18,551 bases of DNA, taken from Cylindrodendrum hubeiense (taxonomy: Eukaryota; Ascomycota; Sordariomycetes; Hypocreales; Nectriaceae). Positions 18,471 to 18,551 of this stretch are shown piece after piece. Position numbers and translations under genes: made by a program. Under the pieces are notes generated by a model. The model had not been told where the DNA came from and did no database searches. It was given only the letters and a program-made list of their open reading frames with translations. Position 1 is the stretch's first letter; the number at the start of each line of letters is the position of its first letter. Location of the stretch: positions 1 through 18,551 of the forward strand of contig JAANBB010000635.1 in assembly GCA_014621425.1 (NCBI GenBank), read 5' to 3'.

Positions 18471-18540
18471 AGAACCATCCCGAACCAGCCCAGAACAGAA
18501 CCATCCCAGAACCCTCCCAGAACCATCCCAGAACCATCCG
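18471..18540 (+). repeat. 11-bp tandem repeat AGAACCATCCC
   Basis: Copies occur at 18471-18481 and contiguously at 18497-18507, 18508-18518 (one change), 18519-18529 and 18530-18540 (one change). Partial copies (GAACCAGCCC, AGAAC) fill the gap between. The array ends 11 bases before the window edge. Confidence 0.9.
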
Positions 18541-18551
18541 ACCTGGCGCAT

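Larger units (their letters stand above)
17863..18551. other. Simple-sequence intergenic end of window
   Basis: No gene is seen. The stretch contains an ACC-type triplet tract, an inverted GGTACCTG/CAGGTACC pair, a CAG/CGCACA compound repeat and an 11-bp array near the edge. Frames open through it are repeat translations. Confidence 0.5.

Noticed and set aside
1..18551. tRNA genes, transposons or a secondary-metabolite cluster
   Set aside because: No cloverleaf with A and B boxes, transposase or reverse-transcriptase motif, or backbone biosynthetic enzyme was seen on either strand.

Overview
The window looks like nuclear DNA of a filamentous ascomycete (Pezizomycotina, probably Sordariomycetes). 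The evidence is short spliceosomal introns (51-107 bp), several with GTAAGN/GTATGT donors and CTAAC-type branch sites, a Trm44-type tRNA methyltransferase, a fungal-style intradiol dioxygenase, and long, repeat-speckled intergenic stretches. No rRNA, tRNA, transposon, phage or CRISPR feature could be supported. All calls come from reading the sequence; no database search was possible.

Layout, left to right. Bases 1-1352 hold no convincing gene. TRM44 (1353-2888, +) is intronless and runs tail to tail into a three-exon intradiol (hydroxyquinol/catechol type) dioxygenase (2890-4028, -), with one base between the stop codons. A small unrecognised spliced gene follows (4987-5556, -). About 2.4 kb of low-complexity, strand-skewed DNA then leads to an intronless, aromatic-free, charged small protein (8002-8481, -). 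After a more AT-rich spacer comes a three-exon unrecognised 437-residue protein (9559-10990, -). About 4.1 kb without a supportable gene (10991-15101) contains a GC-rich block, short tandem repeats and a GATC-dense cluster. The last gene (15102-17524, -) has four exons and encodes a 747-residue protein with cysteine pairs, resembling a large uncharacterised family of fungal proteins. Its leader is ATG-free and pyrimidine-rich. The right end (17525-18551) is simple-sequence DNA.

Five of the six genes are on the minus strand, but nothing suggests an operon or a biosynthetic cluster. TRM44 is a housekeeping tRNA-modification gene, the dioxygenase belongs to aromatic-compound breakdown, and the other four have no assignable function. 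The clearest points of interest are the one-base convergent gap, the four proteins of unknown function (one with an unresolved 3' end), and the density and variety of short tandem repeats, several with a 9-bp period. I found no clear evidence of a new multi-gene system.
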